Assembly: GCA_963765725.1 (NCBI GenBank)
Contig: CAVXXI010000003.1
Span: forward strand, 124,001-188,000
From: DASQEH01 sp963765725
GTDB taxonomy: Bacteria > Actinomycetota > Actinomycetes > Propionibacteriales > Nocardioidaceae
Direction: 5' to 3'
DNA: 64,000 nt
The position numbers and the translations under genes were made by a program. The first letter of the stretch is position 1. Every line of letters begins with the position of its first letter. Below the pieces are notes generated by a model. That model made no database searches. It saw only the letters and a list, made by a program, of their open reading frames with translations, and had not been told where the DNA came from. Below, in pieces: positions 44,147-52,324 of this stretch.

Positions 44147-44147
44147 C

Positions 44148-45116
44148 GTGCACGCCGCCGTTCTCCACACGCTCGGGCAGCCTCCCTCGTACGCCGAGCA
44201 CCCTGACCCACGCCCGGGTGACGGCGTCAGTCTCGTCCGCGTCTCGGCAGCCCCCCTCGCACCGCTGGACCTCCTCTGCGCCACGGGGACGTCCTACTTC
44301 GGTCCTCCGGCGGTCCCCTACGTACCCGGCGTGCAGGGCGTGGGGGTCGTGGAGGAGTCCGACTCCGTGGCCGTGGGCACCCGCGTGTGGTTCACGGCGT
44401 CGGCCGGCATCGCGCCGGGTGACGGCAGCCTGGCCGAGCTCGCCGCCGTCGCCGTCGACGACCTCGTCCCCATCGACGTCCCCGCGGACGACGCTGCCCT
44501 GGCGGCGCTCGGGCTGTCCGCCGTCGCAGCGTGGATGGCACTCACGTGGAAGGCGCGCATGCGACCCGGCGAGCGTGTGCTCGTGCTCGGCGGCGGTGGC
44601 GCCGTCGGCCAGGTCGCCATCGGGGCGGCGCACATCCTCGGCGCAGACCGCGTCGTGGCGGCGTGCCGGTCGGCGGGCGCCGCCACCAGAGCCGAGGCGG
44701 CCGGCGCCGACGAGGTCGTCCTCACGGCAGAGACTGACGGGCTGGAGCACCGGCTCGCCCGTGCGTGCGGCGGCCAGGTGGACGTCGTCATCGACCCCGT
44801 GTTCGGCCCGACGGCCGAGGCGGCGGCCCGCGTGCTCGGCGAGGGCGGCCGGCTGGTCAACCTCGGCGGGGCCGGAGGCGACACGGCCGCCTTCTCGTCG
44901 GCGGTCTTGCGCAGCAGGTCGATCGAGATTCTCGGCTACACGAACAACTCGCTGACCGTGGAGCAGCGGCGCGGCGCTGTCACGGCCATCTGCCACCACG
45001 CAGGAGACGGCAGGCTCGCCGTGAGCCATGAGGTGCATGGTCTCGACGAGGTCGAGGAGGTATGGCTGCGGCTCGCCTCAGGCGACGCCGGCGCGCGGTT
45101 CGTCCTGCGGCCGTGA
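44148..45116 (+). CDS. Zinc-binding-type MDR alcohol dehydrogenase / quinone oxidoreductase
   Basis: A 322-residue medium-chain dehydrogenase/reductase. The N-terminal GroES-like domain (PYVPGVQGVGVV) and the Rossmann NAD(P)H site VLVLGGGGAVGQVAIGAAH near residue 145 are clear. I see no structural-zinc Cys cluster and no catalytic Cys at the usual site, so it belongs to the zinc-free quinone-reductase side (QOR-like). The GTG start lies 1 bp after the LigA-like stop, so it is the last gene of the catabolic operon. A reduction of an enone or quinone intermediate of ring degradation is plausible. A weak hairpin (45126-45144) follows before the convergent GH144-like gene. Confidence 0.85.
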   Translation: MHAAVLHTLGQPPSYAEHPDPRPGDGVSLVRVSAAPLAPLDLLCATGTSYFGPPAVPYVPGVQGVGVVEESDSVAVGTRVWFTASAGIAPGDGSLAELAAVAVDDLVPIDVPADDAALAALGLSAVAAWMALTWKARMRPGERVLVLGGGGAVGQVAIGAAHILGADRVVAACRSAGAATRAEAAGADEVVLTAETDGLEHRLARACGGQVDVVIDPVFGPTAEAAARVLGEGGRLVNLGGAGGDTAAFSSAVLRSRSIEILGYTNNSLTVEQRRGAVTAICHHAGDGRLAVSHEVHGLDEVEEVWLRLASGDAGARFVLRP

Positions 45117-45152
45117 CCGCGCCATCGCACCAGAGGCAGGTGCGCTCGCCCG

Positions 45153-46730
45153 TCAATTCAAGGACATCCGCTCCATCGAGAGGTAGGTGTGGGCGGCCCA
45201 CGAGACCGGGTCTTGGGCGAAGTAGCGCTGGATTGCACCGTGGTTGAGGGCGTTGTCGATCGACGCCATGATCATCGACTGGTCCAGGACGAGGAACCGA
45301 TGCCCGACCGCCCCCGTCGTGGGGTCGACCGCGTCGTAGAAGCCGCCGTGCGTCGTGTAGATGTCGGGGTAGAGCCTGCGAAGCTTCTGGATGTTCTCGA
45401 ACGCAGCCCGGGGCGCGGTCGCGAGGGCGAGGAACGACGCATGCGGGGTCACGGTGGTCTCCGCCGCGCACGTCGTGCACTGCGAGAGCTGGTGGTGCAC
45501 CGGGAACTTCAGGCCCTCGACGCCGAAGGTGCCGTAACCGCCCGTGTCGTCGGCCGTGCTCGAGGGGGACATGCCCCACACGGGGTAGCCGAGCTTCCGG
45601 GTCGCGTACCGGATCTGTACCTGCACGGTGCGGGCATCAGCGAGACCGAAGCTGTGCGGGCCCCACCGCGTCTCGGGCACCACGTCATTGGCCATCAGCC
45701 CCTCGAACATGCCGCCGCCAAAGGTCGGGATGTACTTGAGGTCCGTTCCCGGGTAGGTGTAGTGACCCTCCCAGACGTTGAACGTCTTGCCCGACTGGGG
45801 ATCTGTGATCGTCACCCAGTGGCCCTTCGGCGGCCACTGCCCCTGCCAGGAGAAGTCGGGATCGGTGGCGCACTGCTGGGGCGGCAGCACCCGCCAGGTC
45901 CGCCACCACACGTCGCCGGGCATCTGGTGCAAGCCCATCCCCATGTACATGGCGATGCGGGGGTCGCTGTAGAGGGCACCGTTGTGGTAGCCCGCGGGAC
46001 CCTGGTCGACGTAGTAACCGCCGTACATCTGGCCGGTCGGCTGGTTCCCCGCGATGTCGGGGTTCGTGTTGCAGCCGGGCTTCTGCGGCCGGCCGTCGTA
46101 GAAGATCGAGAAGTCCATGTCCCCGAGCAGCTTGGAGGCCAACCGGTGCACTTCGGGGAGCGCCTGACGCACCACGACGAGTCCCGAGGCGTACCAGCCG
46201 TTGTCCACCGCGGACAGGAAGTAGCAGTTGTCCTGGGCGGGCGTGGTCTCCTGCGAGCAGTCGATGTCTCCGGGGTTGCGAATCACGTGGCCGTTGGTCG
46301 TGTCGTACCACTGGTACAGGAATCCGTGGCTGCGCTTCAGCGTCCGCACCTCACGCAACGTCGACCGCGCGAGGGACACCTCGGTGCGGTGGCTGATCAG
46401 GTGCAGGTCTCCGGCCGCGACGACCGCCCACAGGTACACACCGATGTTCGCTGCCGACGTGTACGTCCCGCGGGTGGCACCGGGGCCGAGGTTGTCCAGG
46501 GGGAGGTGCGTCACCGGGTCGATGTCCTTGCGGTAGAAGGCCCACGTGTCCTCGGCGATCCCGTGCAGGACGGCGCGTTGGGAGCTCGACAGCGCATGCC
46601 CACGGATCGTGGCGGACGAGTCGGTCGCGGCAGGTGATGCTCCTCCTGTCGGTAACGCGAGCATCGCGACCGCCGTCAGTCCGCCGACGGCGGTCGAGAT
46701 GGCGGCGCGGACGGAGCGGCGCAGTCGCAT
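45153..46730 (-). CDS. Secreted glycoamylase-like (GH144/GH189-type) protein
   Basis: A 525-residue exported protein with a signal peptide (AISTAVGGLTAVAMLALPTG). The remainder is an alpha/alpha-barrel typical of the glucoamylase-like family (PF10091) that includes endo-beta-1,2-glucanases of GH144: VLHGIAEDTWAFYRKDIDP, VWGMSPSSTADDTGGYGTFG, GGFYDAVDPTTGAVGHRFLV and DQSMIMASIDNALNH are its conserved blocks. Paired cysteines near the middle suggest disulfides. It lies upstream in direction from nothing in the ABC operon but is encoded just beyond its last gene on the same strand, with only 34 bp between, so it may be co-transcribed with the transporter. The substrate is likely a beta-glucan. 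Confidence 0.75.
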   Translation of the reverse strand: MRLRRSVRAAISTAVGGLTAVAMLALPTGGASPAATDSSATIRGHALSSSQRAVLHGIAEDTWAFYRKDIDPVTHLPLDNLGPGATRGTYTSAANIGVYLWAVVAAGDLHLISHRTEVSLARSTLREVRTLKRSHGFLYQWYDTTNGHVIRNPGDIDCSQETTPAQDNCYFLSAVDNGWYASGLVVVRQALPEVHRLASKLLGDMDFSIFYDGRPQKPGCNTNPDIAGNQPTGQMYGGYYVDQGPAGYHNGALYSDPRIAMYMGMGLHQMPGDVWWRTWRVLPPQQCATDPDFSWQGQWPPKGHWVTITDPQSGKTFNVWEGHYTYPGTDLKYIPTFGGGMFEGLMANDVVPETRWGPHSFGLADARTVQVQIRYATRKLGYPVWGMSPSSTADDTGGYGTFGVEGLKFPVHHQLSQCTTCAAETTVTPHASFLALATAPRAAFENIQKLRRLYPDIYTTHGGFYDAVDPTTGAVGHRFLVLDQSMIMASIDNALNHGAIQRYFAQDPVSWAAHTYLSMERMSLN

Positions 46731-46763
46731 GGTTCCCCCAATGGGTGGAGTGGTGGTCAGTGG

Positions 46764-47657
46764 TCAGTGGTCGGTGGTGGCTCCGGCCGCCGGTGTCGTG
46801 GACTCCGGTGCCGCGTAAGGGTTGGCGATGGCGTTGATGAGCTGCACGGTGTAGTCGTCCTTGGGGTGCTGCAGGACGTCCTTCGTCACTCCGCGCTCGA
46901 CGATCCGGCCGTGGTGCAGGACGAGGATGTCGTCGCTCACGACACGCGCACTGAGCAGGTCATGGGTGATGTAGAGCAGGGAGAGGCCGCGCTCGAGGCG
47001 GAGCTTCGCCAGCAGCGTGAGAACGCCGGCACGCAGGGACACGTCCAGCATCGACACCGGCTCGTCCGCGACGATCAGGCTCGGCTCACACGCCAACGCG
47101 CGCGCGATCACCACCCGCTGGCGCTGCCCGCCGGACAACTGGTGTGGGAGCTTCGGCGCGAACTGCTCCGGCGGCGTCAGGCCCACCGTCTCGAGCAGCT
47201 CGTCGACCCGCTGCTTCGCGTCGCGTGCCGACATCCCCAGGAAGTTCACGCACGGCCGGGCCAGGGTGTACTCGACGGTGTGCAGCGGGTTGAGCGCGCC
47301 GTACGGGTCCTGGAAGACCATCTGTACCCGGTGGTGGTACTCGCGGAGCCCGCCGCGGCTGAGCTTCCCGACCTCGACGTCGCCGAACCTGACCGAGCCG
47401 GACGTGGGCCGCTCGAGGCCGGTGATCAGCTTCGCGATCGTGCTCTTCCCGCTGCCGCTCGCCCCGACGAGGGACACCGCCGCACCCGGCTCGATCGTCA
47501 GCGAGACGTCGTCGACCGCGACGACCTCCTCGCGGCGGCGACCACGGTAGGTCTTCGTTACACCGTCGACGACGAGTGGTGGGACCTCTGCCCGGGGTGC
47601 GCTGCGGGCGGCGGGGCGGCCGCCTGCGGGTGTTGTCGACTCGACGTCAGCGGACAT
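46764..47657 (-). CDS. Peptide/oligosaccharide ABC transporter ATPase (DppF/OppF-like)
   Basis: A 297-residue ABC ATPase of the oligopeptide-transporter class. Walker A is GASGSGKSTIAKLI, the signature is LSGGQRQRVVIARAL, and Walker B is SLIVADEPVSMLD; the Q-loop segment reads MVFQDPYGALNP. It lacks the C-terminal Cys-rich extension found in the upstream DppD-like subunit, and the first 25 residues are an unstructured Pro/Ala-rich leader. Its start overlaps the stop of the DppD-like gene. It powers uptake together with the paired ATPase and the two permeases. It is the last gene of the LacI-controlled operon. Confidence 0.93.
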   Translation of the reverse strand: MSADVESTTPAGGRPAARSAPRAEVPPLVVDGVTKTYRGRRREEVVAVDDVSLTIEPGAAVSLVGASGSGKSTIAKLITGLERPTSGSVRFGDVEVGKLSRGGLREYHHRVQMVFQDPYGALNPLHTVEYTLARPCVNFLGMSARDAKQRVDELLETVGLTPPEQFAPKLPHQLSGGQRQRVVIARALACEPSLIVADEPVSMLDVSLRAGVLTLLAKLRLERGLSLLYITHDLLSARVVSDDILVLHHGRIVERGVTKDVLQHPKDDYTVQLINAIANPYAAPESTTPAAGATTDH

Positions 47658-48690
47658 GCGACCCTCCTTCAGACGGATCCGGGCCCGCGGAGGCGTTGGA
47701 GGTCACCGCGCCGCGCGCGTACTCCCGCGTCCGTACGTGGCAGGCCGCGCGGCCGCGCCCGAGCGGCAACAGCGGCGGGTCCACCTCCAGGCACACCGGC
47801 TCCGCGAGAGGGCAACGCGGGTTGTACGAGCAGCCCTCCAGGGGACGCGACAGGTCGGGCGGGCTGCCGGGGATCCCGTTGAGCTCCACGACCTCGGCCC
47901 GTGGGTCGGCGTAGCACCCGAGCAGCGCCTCGGTGTACGGGTGGTGGGGACCGGTGAGGAGGTCCGCGGAGGGCTGATCCTCCACGATGCGCCCGGCGTA
48001 CATGACGAGCACGCGCTGTGTCGCTTCCAGCACCACGCCGAGATCGTGACTGATGAGGACGGCCGTGAACTTCTGCTGCCGCTGGAGGTCCTTGATGGTC
48101 TGCATGACCGCGCGCTGGACGATGACGTCGAGTGCCGTCGTCGGCTCGTCGAACACGATCAACCGCGGCTCGAGCGCCAGTGCCAGCGCGATCGCCACCC
48201 GCTGCCGCATCCCGCCCGATAGCTCGTGCGGGTAGCGCTCGAGGACGTCCGGCTCCAGCTCGACCTTGCCGAGGAGCTCCGCGCCGCGCTCGCTCAGGTC
48301 CGACGCCGTGGAGCTCTCTCCCTCGCGGGCATGGGCCTTCATGATGTCGGCGAAGTGGTGGGAGACGCTGCGCACCGGGTTCAGCGCGTTCATCCCGCTC
48401 TGCAGCACGAGGGCGAAACCGTTGCGCCTCTGTCTGCGGAGCTCCTCTCCGCTCAGCGTCGCGATGTCGGTGCCGTCGAAGGTGATGCGTCCGCTCTCGA
48501 GCCGAGCCGGCGGGCGCAGCATCCGGGTGAGCGCATAGCCGAGGGTCGACTTCCCGCAACCCGACTCGCCGACGAGACCGACGAACTCGCCCTCCGCGAG
48601 GTCCAGGTCGACGTCGCGGACCGACCAGATGCGCTGCCCTCGCGCCGGCAGGTAGGCGACGTTGAGGTCACGGGCCGACAGCAGTGTCAT
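47647..48690 (-). CDS. Peptide/oligosaccharide ABC transporter ATPase (DppD/OppD-like)
   Basis: A 347-residue ABC ATPase. Walker A is GESGCGKSTLGYAL, the signature is LSGGMRQRVAIALAL, and Walker B is RLIVFDEPTTALD. The C-terminal oligopeptide-family extension contains EGCSYNPRCPLAEPVC with four Cys that bind an Fe-S cluster in relatives. ATG 48690 overlaps the permease stop (ATGA). It pairs with the DppF-like subunit to drive the two permeases. Members of this transporter family in actinobacteria import peptides or beta-linked oligosaccharides; the GH39 gene in the same operon favours sugar. Confidence 0.93.
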   Translation of the reverse strand: MTLLSARDLNVAYLPARGQRIWSVRDVDLDLAEGEFVGLVGESGCGKSTLGYALTRMLRPPARLESGRITFDGTDIATLSGEELRRQRRNGFALVLQSGMNALNPVRSVSHHFADIMKAHAREGESSTASDLSERGAELLGKVELEPDVLERYPHELSGGMRQRVAIALALALEPRLIVFDEPTTALDVIVQRAVMQTIKDLQRQQKFTAVLISHDLGVVLEATQRVLVMYAGRIVEDQPSADLLTGPHHPYTEALLGCYADPRAEVVELNGIPGSPPDLSRPLEGCSYNPRCPLAEPVCLEVDPPLLPLGRGRAACHVRTREYARGAVTSNASAGPDPSEGGSHVR

Positions 48691-49631
48691 CACTTCTCCC
48701 GCAACCGTGGGTTCGAAAGGGCATCGACGCCGAAGTTGACGAGCGTGAAGGACAGCGCCAGCAGCGCGATGGCGAGACCGGGCGCGAACACGAGGATCCA
48801 CTGCCCGGTGAGCAGTGCGTTCTGCTGCTGGGCGTTGTGCAGGATCGTCCCCCAGCTCACCGTGGTGGGGTTCCCGAGCCCGAGGAACTCCAGGCTCGCC
48901 TCGGCCATCACAGCGGCCGTCGACGCAGCGAAGAAGCTGGCGGCGACCAGGGACGTCATGTTGGGGAGGATCTCCCGGAACACGACCCGCAGCAGCCGCT
49001 CCCCCGAGAACACGGCCGAGGCAACGAAGTCGCGGGTCCGAAGCGTCGTCGCCTGGCTGCGGATGACCCGCGCGCCCGTTGCCCAGCTCGTGAACGCGAC
49101 GACGATCACGATCACCCAGATCGAGCGGCTCGGGATGTACGCGGCGAGGATGATCATCAGCGGCAGCCCGGGGATGACGAGCGCCAGGTTGGTCACGAAG
49201 CTGATCGTCTCGTCGAGCACTCCCGGCCGGTAACCGGAGATCAGCCCCAACGTGACCGCGACGAGGGTGGCGCCGACGCCTGCGGTGAGGCCCACCAGCA
49301 GCGACACCCTGGCGCCGTACACCACCTGGGAGAACACGTCCTCCCCGTTGCCCGTGGTGCCGAACCAGTTCGTCGAGCTGGGGCCCTGGTACGGAGTGAA
49401 GGTCGTCGCCGTCGGCGAGTGCGGGGCGATGAGCGGCGCGAACACGGCGACGAGGACGAAGAGCGCGATGAGGGCAAGCCCCACCCTGGCCTTGCCGTTG
49501 CTCCACAGCGTGCGCAGGCCCCTGCCCAGGAAGAGCACGGGCACGGGCAGGGAGCTGCTGCTGCTGGGCGTGTCCACGACGTCCGGGCTGCCGACGGTCG
49601 TCGGCGGTGGCTGCGACGACAGGATGCTCAT
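48690..49631 (-). CDS. ABC transporter permease (DppC/OppC-like)
   Basis: A 313-residue permease with a variable cytosolic N-terminus of about 40 residues, then six hydrophobic segments. ARVGLALIALFVLVAVFAPLIAPH (quoted here in part: ALIALFVLVAVFAPLIAP) is the usual OppC_N anchor and the EAA-type loop reads VIRSQATTLRTRDFVASA. ATG 49631 overlaps the DppB-like stop by four bases. It forms the channel with the DppB-like permease. Confidence 0.92.
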   Translation of the reverse strand: MSILSSQPPPTTVGSPDVVDTPSSSSSLPVPVLFLGRGLRTLWSNGKARVGLALIALFVLVAVFAPLIAPHSPTATTFTPYQGPSSTNWFGTTGNGEDVFSQVVYGARVSLLVGLTAGVGATLVAVTLGLISGYRPGVLDETISFVTNLALVIPGLPLMIILAAYIPSRSIWVIVIVVAFTSWATGARVIRSQATTLRTRDFVASAVFSGERLLRVVFREILPNMTSLVAASFFAASTAAVMAEASLEFLGLGNPTTVSWGTILHNAQQQNALLTGQWILVFAPGLAIALLALSFTLVNFGVDALSNPRLREK

Positions 49632-50623
49632 GTGGCCACCTCCCGCCTGACCCGCGGGTCGAGTCGCACGTACAGCAGGTCGACGATGAAGATCGTCACC
49701 AGCATGCTCACGGTGATGACGAGGAACAGCGCCTGCATCAGCGGGAAGTCGTGGTTGGTGACCGCGATGTACAACAGGTTGCCGAGGCCGGGGTAGCTGA
49801 AGATGCCCTCGACGAGTACGGAACCACCGACGACGGCGCCGAGCGACAGGCCGAACGCGGTGACGTTCGGGAGAAGCGCGTTGCGCGCGGCGTAGAGCGT
49901 GGCGACGGTGCGCGACCGCAGGCCGTTCGCCTCGGCGAAGGTCACGTAGTCCTCGCCGAGGGTGTTGATCATGTTGTTCCGCATCCCGAAGACCCACCCC
50001 GACAGCGACGTGATCGCCAGCGTGAGTCCCGGCAGGATGCTGTGCTGGAACGCGTCGGACAGGAACGATGGGCTCCAGCTCGGCGTGAGCCCCTCGGAGT
50101 ACCCGCCCTTGATCGCGAAGAGCTGGTACTTGAAGGCGAACAGGTACAGGAGCAGCAGCCCGAGCCAGAACGGTGGGAACGCGGCGAAGAACGTCGCACC
50201 CATCGTCACCCAGGTGTCCGCAGCCTTCCCGCGACGCCAGCCCGCATAGACGCCCAGCAGGGTCCCTATGGTAAAGGCGAGGATTGTTGTCACGCCGACA
50301 AGTAGCAGGGTCCACGGGAGCGCCTGCTTGATCGCGTGCGAGACCGTCTCAGTGGGGAACGAGTAGGTCCGGCCGAACTGGAAGGTCGCGACGTCCTTGA
50401 GGTAGGTCCCGTACTGGCTCAGCAGGCTGCCGTGCGGCGAGCCGAGCTGCGCCTCGATCGCCGCCCGTTCGGCGTTGGTCACCTGGACACCGCTCGACGA
50501 GAGCTTGGCAAGGGCTGCGTCCACGGGCGAGCCCGGCATCAGCCGTGGCAACACGAAGTTGAGCGTCACCGCCGCCCAGAGCGTGGCCACGAACAGGGCC
50601 ATCTTCCGCAGCACGTAGCTCAC
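49628..50623 (-). CDS. ABC transporter permease (DppB/OppB-like)
   Basis: A 331-residue permease with an N-terminal anchor (VLRKMALFVATLWAAVTLNF), a large external loop containing YGTYLKDVATFQFGRTYSFP, and five more hydrophobic segments. The cytosolic EAA loop is GEDYVTFAEANGLRSRTVAT, which docks on the ATPases. It starts 39 bp after the solute-binding protein gene. With the DppC-like protein it makes the translocation pore. Confidence 0.92.
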   Translation of the reverse strand: MSYVLRKMALFVATLWAAVTLNFVLPRLMPGSPVDAALAKLSSSGVQVTNAERAAIEAQLGSPHGSLLSQYGTYLKDVATFQFGRTYSFPTETVSHAIKQALPWTLLLVGVTTILAFTIGTLLGVYAGWRRGKAADTWVTMGATFFAAFPPFWLGLLLLYLFAFKYQLFAIKGGYSEGLTPSWSPSFLSDAFQHSILPGLTLAITSLSGWVFGMRNNMINTLGEDYVTFAEANGLRSRTVATLYAARNALLPNVTAFGLSLGAVVGGSVLVEGIFSYPGLGNLLYIAVTNHDFPLMQALFLVITVSMLVTIFIVDLLYVRLDPRVRREVAT

Positions 50624-50662
50624 TGTGCGGCCGCCTTTCGGATGTCTTCCCTCATCAGACGC

Positions 50663-52324
50663 TCAGGCCTTCGTGAGGTGGCTCACGACGAGCAGCATGT
50701 TGTAGTTGTACGGCGTGGGGAGCGTGTACGGGTCGCTCTGCGACGGCCAGCCCGTGAAGTTGGACGTCTGGAACAGACCCCAGCTGCCGCCGTAGTACAT
50801 GAGCACGATCGGCACCTGGCTGTACATCACGTTTTCCAGCGCGTAAGTGGCCTGCTTCTGCTGCGCCTCGCCGGTGGCCCGCGCGAGCTTCGCCAGCGCC
50901 TGGTCGACCGCCGGGCTCTTGAAGCGCTCGAAGTTGTTGACCGTCGCGGTGTTCAGCGGCGCCGCGTAGGCGCTGTTGAGGGCGTTGTTGAAGTCCGTGT
51001 ACGGGCTTCCGGACCCCCCGAACCCGCCGATGGCGGTGTCGAAGGTTCCCTCGCCGATCTCCTTCTCGTACTGGGCGTACTGCGGCAGGTCGAGGTGGAC
51101 GCTGATGCCCGCCGCGGAGAGCTGGGTGCTGACCTCCTTGGCCGCGGCGATCCAGTCGGAGAAGTTGTTGGGCATCACCAGCGTCATCGACGCCTGTTTG
51201 CCGGCGTGGACGAGCTTGCCGCCCTGAGTCGTGTAGCCGGCCTTCGCGAACTCCGCCTTGGCGGCCGACAGGTTCTGGGCGACGACCCCGTTGTTGGGCA
51301 GGCTCGGATCGAGCCACTTCTGCTCGTTGGGAAGAATCAGTCCTGACAGGCTCGCGGCATCGGTGTACCCGTTGACCGCCTTCTGCGCGACGGCCTTACG
51401 GTCCAGCGCCAGCGACAAGCCCTTGCGGAAGTCGACGTTGTTGTACGGCGCCTTCGTCAGGTTGAGGAACAGACCGATCGTGCCGCCCGGTGGGAACCAG
51501 TAAGACCGGGTCGACGGGGCCTTGGAGACGTACGTCTGCTGGACGTTGGGGAGGTAGTTGTACGACCAGTCGAATTTGCCGCTCGATACGTCGAGCTGGT
51601 TGGTGGACTGGTTGCTGGACTGCGCGGGGAAGTCGACCTCGGTCGGCGCGATCTTGCTCGCCTGCCAGTAGCTCGTGTTCTTCGCGAACGTGTACTGCGT
51701 CGGCGCGAACGACTTGAGGGTGAAGGGTCCGGTGCCCACGGGCTTGGTGTTCGGCGTCGTGTCGGGCTTCGGGATCGACGACCAGAGGTGCTGGGGGACG
51801 ATCGGCACCTGCGAGACGGTGGCCGCGAACGGCACGTCGGGGGCCTTGAAGGTGACGGTGACCTTGTCGCCGGATGCCGTCACGCTCTTCAGCTGGCTCC
51901 ATACGCCTGTCGTGTCGAGCGCTGGGGTCTTCTTGAGCAGGTTGAAGGTGAAGGCGACGTCGGCCGACGTAAAGGGCTTGCCGTCGCTCCACTTGACTCC
52001 GGAGCGGATGCTGTAGACGAGTGTCGTCGGGCTCGTGAACTGATGGCCCGTGGCCAGGAACGGCGTGAAGGTGCCGTCGACGGTGCTGGGGATCTCGAGC
52101 GGCTCGTAGATGAGCCTGGTCCCCTCGAGCTGGGTCGTCGAGAAGGGGTTGAAGTTCTCGACGAGTGTCGGGTTGCCGGCGTCGCCCTGGATCGTGAGCA
52201 CGCCGCTGTGGGACGAGGAGCCCGTTCCGCTGCCGGCGCCACTGCACGCCCCCAACGTGGCGGCGGTGAGGACGGCGGCGACCGCGAGAGCAGATGCCGG
52301 GAGTGGACGCTTGAGACCAGTCAT
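50663..52324 (-). CDS. ABC transporter solute-binding lipoprotein (SBP family 5)
   Basis: A 553-residue lipoprotein: the signal ends in LTAATLGAC with the lipid Cys at residue 27. The rest is a cluster C (family 5) binding protein of the DppA/OppA type with YEPLEIPSTVDGTFTPFLAT, VKWSDGKPFTSADVAFTFN and KPVGTGPFTLKSF as landmarks. Family 5 proteins bind peptides but also cello-, xylo- and manno-oligosaccharides. It starts in an ATGA overlap with the GH39 gene. Its high position in the operon fits the usual excess of binding protein over permease. Confidence 0.92.
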   Translation of the reverse strand: MTGLKRPLPASALAVAAVLTAATLGACSGAGSGTGSSSHSGVLTIQGDAGNPTLVENFNPFSTTQLEGTRLIYEPLEIPSTVDGTFTPFLATGHQFTSPTTLVYSIRSGVKWSDGKPFTSADVAFTFNLLKKTPALDTTGVWSQLKSVTASGDKVTVTFKAPDVPFAATVSQVPIVPQHLWSSIPKPDTTPNTKPVGTGPFTLKSFAPTQYTFAKNTSYWQASKIAPTEVDFPAQSSNQSTNQLDVSSGKFDWSYNYLPNVQQTYVSKAPSTRSYWFPPGGTIGLFLNLTKAPYNNVDFRKGLSLALDRKAVAQKAVNGYTDAASLSGLILPNEQKWLDPSLPNNGVVAQNLSAAKAEFAKAGYTTQGGKLVHAGKQASMTLVMPNNFSDWIAAAKEVSTQLSAAGISVHLDLPQYAQYEKEIGEGTFDTAIGGFGGSGSPYTDFNNALNSAYAAPLNTATVNNFERFKSPAVDQALAKLARATGEAQQKQATYALENVMYSQVPIVLMYYGGSWGLFQTSNFTGWPSQSDPYTLPTPYNYNMLLVVSHLTKA

